A stretch of 6,831 nt of DNA. Origin: Methanothrix sp. (lineage in GTDB: Archaea; Halobacteriota; Methanosarcinia; Methanotrichales; Methanotrichaceae). A program made the translations under genes and the position numbers. The notes beneath the pieces were generated by a model. That model was not told the origin of the DNA and made no database searches. It was given only the letters and a program-made list of their open reading frames with translations. Location of the stretch: positions 1-6,831 of the forward strand of contig JAQTYS010000144.1 of assembly GCA_028688175.1 (NCBI GenBank), given 5' to 3'. The number at the start of each line of letters is the position of its first letter. The stretch's first letter is position 1. Below are positions 3,761 to 6,831 of the stretch, piece by piece.

Positions 3761-5431
3761 GTGTCTGAAGACTTTGATCAGGTTATCGCTTACCATCTGA
3801 GGACAAAGCATCATCCTCGAGCCCTGGCCCCCGGACCTGCAGGGCTGGACTGGTCCAATCAGCCGGACCCTTTTCGAAGCTATGAGGCGGCACCTCAAAT
3901 CAGGTTAATTAGGCAGGGATTCATCTCAGCGGCGAAAGGGGCCGGGAATGAGGGTCCCAGTGAAGACATTATTCGGCCTTCTCCTCTGAATCTCATGAGT
4001 CTCTCTCAGCTTTTTTTCGAGAGCCTGGCGCTATCAGGCCAAAAGAGCGTATCATCTGCCAGGTGGTATTTGCGGGTGAATCCGTCCAGCGGCAATTTGC
4101 ATCCGACAGAAGCCTATCTGATCTCCGGACCGATTGCAGCGTCGCCTCATGGATTGCTGCCGGCGGGATTGTATCACTATGCGCCCAAAAGCCATGCTCT
4201 GGAGCTGCTTGCCAGGATAAAAGAGGAGAGCTGGCGGGATCTAGAGCTTCCCAAAGGAACAATGCTCCTTGCTCTTACCTCTATCAGCTGGCGCGAATCC
4301 TGGAAGTATGGCGAGAGAGCTTTTCGCTACTCTATGATCGATTTGGGTCATGCATTGGCCGCGGTGGGAGTGGCTGCGCGCTGTTTGGGCTGGCGGGCTT
4401 TGCTCGAGGACGACCTGGGAACCGATGATCTGACAAAGCTTCTGGGCCTGGAAGAGCATAGCCAGCTTTCCCGGTACGAGGGAGAAGAAGAGCATGCTGA
4501 TCTGCTGCTGGCCATCCACACAGACGGAAGTAAGCCTCTTTCTCTTCATTCATCGGATCTCTCTAAATTGAAATTAGAGAGAGAGCCGGTCCGAGCTAAT
4601 GTCTTGAGTTTGGGGCATGCTCCCTGGGCATTGATCGATCAGGTAAGTGATGCCAGCAAAAAACCGTCTACCAACACAATCTACTCAGCCCTTAACTCAG
4701 CCTCATCTTCCTTGCCTGGATCTTGCAAAATATATACTGTTTTGAATACCGACATGAATAATGATCTTGCCGCTAGATACTGCCAATTACTGCGTAAGCG
4801 GCGCAGTGCTCAGATAATGGATGGCATGAGCAGCATGCCGGCGCATAGCTTCCTTTCCATCTTGAGAGCTGTGATGCCAAAGTCATCTCCTCTTGACCTC
4901 CTTCCCTGGAAGCCATGTATTCATCCGGTCTTCTTTGTGCATCGCGTGGAGGGGTTGGAAAAAGGGCTGTATATTTTGCTTCGTGACGGCGGGCAAAAAG
5001 AGGTTCTAAAGGAGGCCATGCTTGAGGATTTTGTCTGGGAGAGGTCTTCTGGCGCACCCCCAGATATTGAGCTTTATTTGTTGGCCCAGGGCGACAGCCG
5101 CCTGGCCGCCAAGGAGACATCCTGTCGCCAAGACATAGCCTCTGATGGATGCTTTGCCGCTGCCATGCTGGCTGCATTTAATGGGCCGCTGCAAAAATAT
5201 GGGTCCTGGTATTATCGCCGGCTTTTCTGGGAGTGTGGCGTCATCGGCCAGGCATTCTATCTGGCTGGCGAAGCGGCTGGTTATCAGGGTTGCGGCATCG
5301 GCTGCTTTTTTGATGATATGGTGCACCACATGCTTGGGCTTTCCGGATACGAGTATCAGGATCTGTATCATTTCACTGTTGGAAGGGCTCTTGTCGACCC
5401 GAGGCTTACAGACCTGCCTGCCTATGATTAG
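3761..5431 (+). CDS. Tandem-domain SagB/ThcOx-type FMN dehydrogenase (nitroreductase superfamily)
   Basis: A 556-residue cytoplasmic protein with two nitroreductase-fold halves. The first (about 75-260) has RWYLRVNPSSGNLHPTEAY at 101-119, the FMN-binding signature of SagB-type enzymes. It also carries ERAFRYSMIDLGHALAAVG at 185-203 and the LGL motif at 228-230. The second (about 335-556) opens with RKRRSAQIMDGMSSMP and ends with GVIGQAFYLAGEAAGYQGC, GIGCFFDD and a DPRLTDLPAYD tail. It lacks its own PSSGNLHP loop, so the halves probably act as an asymmetric pair. SagB proteins oxidise azolines to azoles in thiazole/oxazole peptide synthesis, but the long two-domain forms common in microbes have no established substrate. 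No YcaO cyclodehydratase or precursor peptide lies in this window, so the reaction is unknown. GTG 3761 is the start, with AGGA at 3752-3755. The gene follows the secreted COG4315 gene by 9 bases. Confidence 0.88.
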   Translation: MSEDFDQVIAYHLRTKHHPRALAPGPAGLDWSNQPDPFRSYEAAPQIRLIRQGFISAAKGAGNEGPSEDIIRPSPLNLMSLSQLFFESLALSGQKSVSSARWYLRVNPSSGNLHPTEAYLISGPIAASPHGLLPAGLYHYAPKSHALELLARIKEESWRDLELPKGTMLLALTSISWRESWKYGERAFRYSMIDLGHALAAVGVAARCLGWRALLEDDLGTDDLTKLLGLEEHSQLSRYEGEEEHADLLLAIHTDGSKPLSLHSSDLSKLKLEREPVRANVLSLGHAPWALIDQVSDASKKPSTNTIYSALNSASSSLPGSCKIYTVLNTDMNNDLAARYCQLLRKRRSAQIMDGMSSMPAHSFLSILRAVMPKSSPLDLLPWKPCIHPVFFVHRVEGLEKGLYILLRDGGQKEVLKEAMLEDFVWERSSGAPPDIELYLLAQGDSRLAAKETSCRQDIASDGCFAAAMLAAFNGPLQKYGSWYYRRLFWECGVIGQAFYLAGEAAGYQGCGIGCFFDDMVHHMLGLSGYEYQDLYHFTVGRALVDPRLTDLPAYD

Positions 5432-5525
5432 CTCAAAACGGTTTCTGGTAAATGAATTATGGGTTTCCACCGAAAAACCAAAAGACCAAAAGAATGAAAT
5501 GGATTGAAAAACAGTTGCAATAGCA

Positions 5526-6155
5526 ATGCGCGCAGAATTAATCATGGTCCTGGTCCTGAGCCTTACAGGGACGGCATTTGCTTCTTATGAATCCGGACCG
5601 GTTGGGCCATATAATGTTTCTTTTAATATGAATACTACAATTGATTACAGAGTCATAGTTGAAGCGCCCACTCATGGCGTCAGCTCTTTGGGGGTTAACT
5701 TTGAGAGGTATAACCTTACCATAGATAGCGCTGATAATCTTGCCTGGTTGATCCTCACCCGCTATGATGAGCCAATGGTCGCCAATATCACTGCTAATGA
5801 ATATATTGTATACAGCGCTCTAATAAGTGCCGGGGCAGATAAACCCAATCTCTACCAACCAATAATTGACGGAAAGCCGGGAGTGCTGGGCAATTTCAGA
5901 TTTGAGAGACAATTCTTAGGCCAGGGACAATATCAGGAAGGTGATCTCATCGTCGCAGCCAGCTACTCCCCGGATGCTGCAATTGACAAGGACGGGGTCT
6001 ATCGCGGAAGGACTGACTGCCGCGTTATTTCCACTTTCCCCTGGGAGATCATCAGGGACCTGCTTTACACCCTTCATGTCGAGGTGCCCAAAGAGGATGG
6101 TGCGCCCGCGAGCCCTGCTGATCAACTCCCTTCCACAAACCAGTCACTCTCATAA
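5526..6155 (+). CDS. Secreted protein of unknown function with five N-glycosylation sequons
   Basis: A 209-residue exported protein. Residues 1-19 make a signal peptide with a VLVLSL core and cleavage after AFA; only Arg2 gives positive charge. ATG 5544 (Met7) is an alternative start with a very short signal. The mature chain looks beta-rich and carries sequons at Asn30, 36, 63, 87 and 205, so it may be N-glycosylated outside the cell. Its best-defined segments are residues 108-128 (NLYQPIIDGKPGVLGNFRFER), 139-150 and GVYRGRTDCRVISTFPWEI (157-175), with a single Cys165. The C-terminal 20 residues are Pro/Ser/Gln-rich and probably flexible. I recognise no domain; it looks like a lineage-restricted methanogen surface protein. 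It starts 94 bases after the SagB-type gene with no visible ribosome binding site, so it may have its own promoter or a leaderless start. Confidence 0.75.
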   Translation: MRAELIMVLVLSLTGTAFASYESGPVGPYNVSFNMNTTIDYRVIVEAPTHGVSSLGVNFERYNLTIDSADNLAWLILTRYDEPMVANITANEYIVYSALISAGADKPNLYQPIIDGKPGVLGNFRFERQFLGQGQYQEGDLIVAASYSPDAAIDKDGVYRGRTDCRVISTFPWEIIRDLLYTLHVEVPKEDGAPASPADQLPSTNQSLS

Positions 6156-6300
6156 GTCAGAATGCGAAAAATGCCGGGGCCTGAAGAAGAGGCTCTAAAT
6201 CATCAGGCAAACATATCGCGATCATCCATTGATTGAGAGACATCTGCCCGGCAAATGTGGCGATGGAGAAAAGAACTGCAGCCGGCGGCAAATACTCAGT

Positions 6301-6312
6301 TTCTTATTTTTT
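6301..6312 (+). terminator. T-rich tract, probable terminator
   Basis: TTCTTATTTTTT, about 145 bases after the stop at 6155, is the strongest T-tract in this intergenic region. Archaeal RNA polymerase can terminate at U-rich stretches without a strong hairpin. It would separate the secreted-protein gene from the last gene. Confidence 0.4.
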
Positions 6313-6412
6313 CGGGCTTAGTATCCGGTTTTTCCCGTGGCTTGATGATCCTACGTCCTGAAAATAGTGTTTTTAAGTATGCACAGCTGCATCGAGGTTT
6401 CATATAGACGTT

Positions 6413-6438
6413 AGGTGATATCTACATAAAAATCACCT
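6413..6438. repeat. Inverted repeat AGGTGAT/ATCACCT before the last gene
   Basis: AGGTGAT (6413-6419) and ATCACCT (6432-6438) form a perfect 7-bp inverted repeat with a 12-base loop, directly followed by TTTTAATATT. It could be a terminator hairpin, or an operator abutting the TATA-like box at 6438-6447. The right arm also equals the anti-Shine-Dalgarno-type sequence ATCACCT, so in RNA the left arm GGTGAT would be a masked ribosome-binding-like sequence. Confidence 0.45.
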
Positions 6439-6447
6439 TTTAATATT
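6438..6447 (+). promoter_or_regulatory. TATA-like box before the last gene
   Basis: TTTTAATATT predicts transcription starting near 6465-6470. That is after the in-frame ATG at 6454 and just at the ribosome binding site GGAGG (6469-6473). If correct, the ATG at 6454 is not translated. CATATAG at 6401-6407 is an alternative box, with a start near 6430. Confidence 0.3.
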
Positions 6448-6468
6448 AAGCTAATGAACAAGGTACTT

Positions 6469-6473
6469 GGAGG
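6469..6473 (+). promoter_or_regulatory. Strong ribosome binding site with no normal start codon after it
   Basis: GGAGG is the best Shine-Dalgarno sequence in the window. At 7 bases downstream, where an ATG is expected, the sequence is ATC (6481). The nearest in-frame conventional starts are TTG 6502 and ATG 6511, 28 and 37 bases away. The stretch translated from 6481 has a lysine followed by a hydrophobic run, exactly what a signal peptide needs. Confidence 0.6.
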
Positions 6474-6510
6474 AATCTAAATCTACTCAATAAAACTGAT
6501 ATTGTCAATC

Positions 6511-6831
6511 ATGGCGCTGGGAATGCTGGTTGCAGTAGGCGCCGCTTTGGATGGTACGGGTAATTTCGAATCTGCACCTCGTGATGGCGGACCTGATGGT
6601 TTCGGTGGTCATGACGGTTTTGATGGTCGTGGTGGCCATGATGGTTTCGATGGTCGCGGTGATAATCATGATTTCGGCGGCCACAAATATTACGATTGGC
6701 TGAATCCTGGTGGTTATACGTATACTTATAGCTGGGGATATCCATCTTATTATTCAAGCTACTGGTATCCAACATATACTTACACCTATCCGACCTACTA
6801 TTACACAACACCCGTTGTCTATCCAACATAT
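6511..6831 (+). CDS. Secreted Gly/Asp/His-repeat and Tyr-rich protein, 3' end outside window
   Basis: An open frame that runs off the window; at least 107 residues counted from ATG 6511. The reading continues in frame back to 6481, giving IYSIKLILSIMALGMLVAVG: a charged n-region and a long hydrophobic core, i.e. a complete signal peptide that ATG 6511 would truncate. Residues 26-58 are Gly/Asp/His/Phe-rich with the nine-residue unit GGHDGFDGR twice in tandem (6604-6630, 6631-6657) plus degenerate copies on each side. From residue 60 the chain becomes Tyr-rich, with 18 Tyr in 48 residues alternating with Thr, Ser and Pro (e.g. YPTYTYTYPTYYYTTP). Such low-complexity composition suits an envelope, sheath or fibre component; His/Asp repeats could bind metal ions. 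Both are inference. The start is uncertain: an AUC start at 6481, a disrupted upstream start at ATG 6454, TTG 6502 and ATG 6511 all remain possible. Confidence 0.7.
   Translation, partial: MALGMLVAVGAALDGTGNFESAPRDGGPDGFGGHDGFDGRGGHDGFDGRGDNHDFGGHKYYDWLNPGGYTYTYSWGYPSYYSSYWYPTYTYTYPTYYYTTPVVYPTY
6586..6684 (+). repeat. 27-bp tandem repeat encoding GGHDGFDGR
   Basis: Two full 27-base units (6604-6630 and 6631-6657) differ only at third codon positions. A partial copy (6586-6603, GGPDGF) precedes them and a degenerate copy (6658-6684, GDNHDFGGH) follows. Silent-only differences between the full units indicate that the encoded repeat is under selection for protein sequence. Confidence 0.75.

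Larger units (their letters stand above)
6156..6480. other. Intergenic region of about 325 bases
   Basis: No supported gene lies here. A 24-codon frame at 6162-6236 has no homology or start signal that I can recognise. The region holds a GCCTGA/TCAGGC stem (6179-6184 with 6203-6208) and an 8-bp hairpin with one mismatch (6240-6258). A T-tract follows at 6301-6312, then AT-rich promoter-like blocks (6371-6380, 6401-6407, 6438-6447) and an inverted repeat (6413-6438). The left half reads as the 3' flank of the secreted-protein gene, and the right half as the promoter and leader of the last gene. Confidence 0.5.

Noticed and set aside
3761..5431. Thiazole/oxazole-modified peptide gene cluster
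   Set aside because: Only the SagB-type oxidoreductase is present. No YcaO, E1-like protein, transporter or precursor peptide is visible in the window.
5439..5472. Possible stem-loop after the SagB-type gene (CGG/CCG, TGG/CCA, AAA/TTT segments)
   Set aside because: The pairing is interrupted by bulges and no T-tract follows, so neither a terminator nor a regulatory role can be supported.
6162..6236. 24-codon open frame starting MRKMPGPEEE after the secreted protein
   Set aside because: It is short, has no ribosome binding site and no recognisable similarity. A chance frame is more likely.
6509..6829. His/Asn-rich minus-strand open frame
   Set aside because: It is the complement of the GGHDGFDGR and Tyr-codon repeats. 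The plus strand has the signal peptide and ribosome binding site, and the repeats vary silently in the plus frame.

Overview
The window looks like chromosomal DNA of a methanogenic euryarchaeon, most likely the Methanosarcinales/Methanotrichales side and possibly Methanothrix. This is inferred from the gene types, not from a marker gene. The support is an archaeal-type hypoxanthine/guanine phosphoribosyltransferase, an archaeal DUF357 protein, a CxxC-x17-CxxC mini zinc protein, a SEC59-type CTP-dependent lipid kinase, TATA boxes in place of bacterial -35/-10 boxes, and several secreted proteins with no bacterial-style context. No tRNA, rRNA, CRISPR array or insertion sequence was recognised.

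Layout. Positions 1-164 hold an inverted repeat, a TATA box and a structured leader for a 68-residue zinc protein (165-371). Just downstream is a compact element that folds as a three-way junction (403-465), with its own TATA-like box and a T-rich tail; it is a good small-RNA candidate. A 109-residue protein of unknown function (542-871) follows. A 159-base gap with mutually exclusive pairings then leads to the purine-salvage gene hpt (1031-1609) and a DUF357 gene (1653-1976). A TATA box 25-30 bases before 2073 suggests a leaderless metalloprotease-like gene (2073-2573, HExxHxxGxxD). It converges with a minus-strand membrane kinase of the SEC59 family (2600-3232).

From a divergent promoter region near 3263, a two-gene operon runs rightwards. 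It encodes a secreted COG4315 repeat protein (3317-3751) and, 9 bases later, a 556-residue tandem-domain SagB/ThcOx-type flavin oxidoreductase (3761-5431) with no YcaO or precursor-peptide partner in view. A secreted five-sequon protein of unknown function follows (5526-6155). About 325 bases without a supported gene contain a T-tract and an inverted repeat. The window ends inside a secreted Gly/Asp/His-repeat plus Tyr-rich protein (about 6511 to beyond 6831) whose start is abnormal.

How the parts relate. Only hpt has a confident pathway role, IMP/GMP salvage. The right half is rich in exported, lineage-restricted proteins and suggests a cell-envelope accessory region. The most unusual signals are the 403-465 RNA candidate, the stop/AUC start puzzle at 6454-6511, the Tyr-rich repeat protein, and the secreted-protein plus orphan SagB operon.
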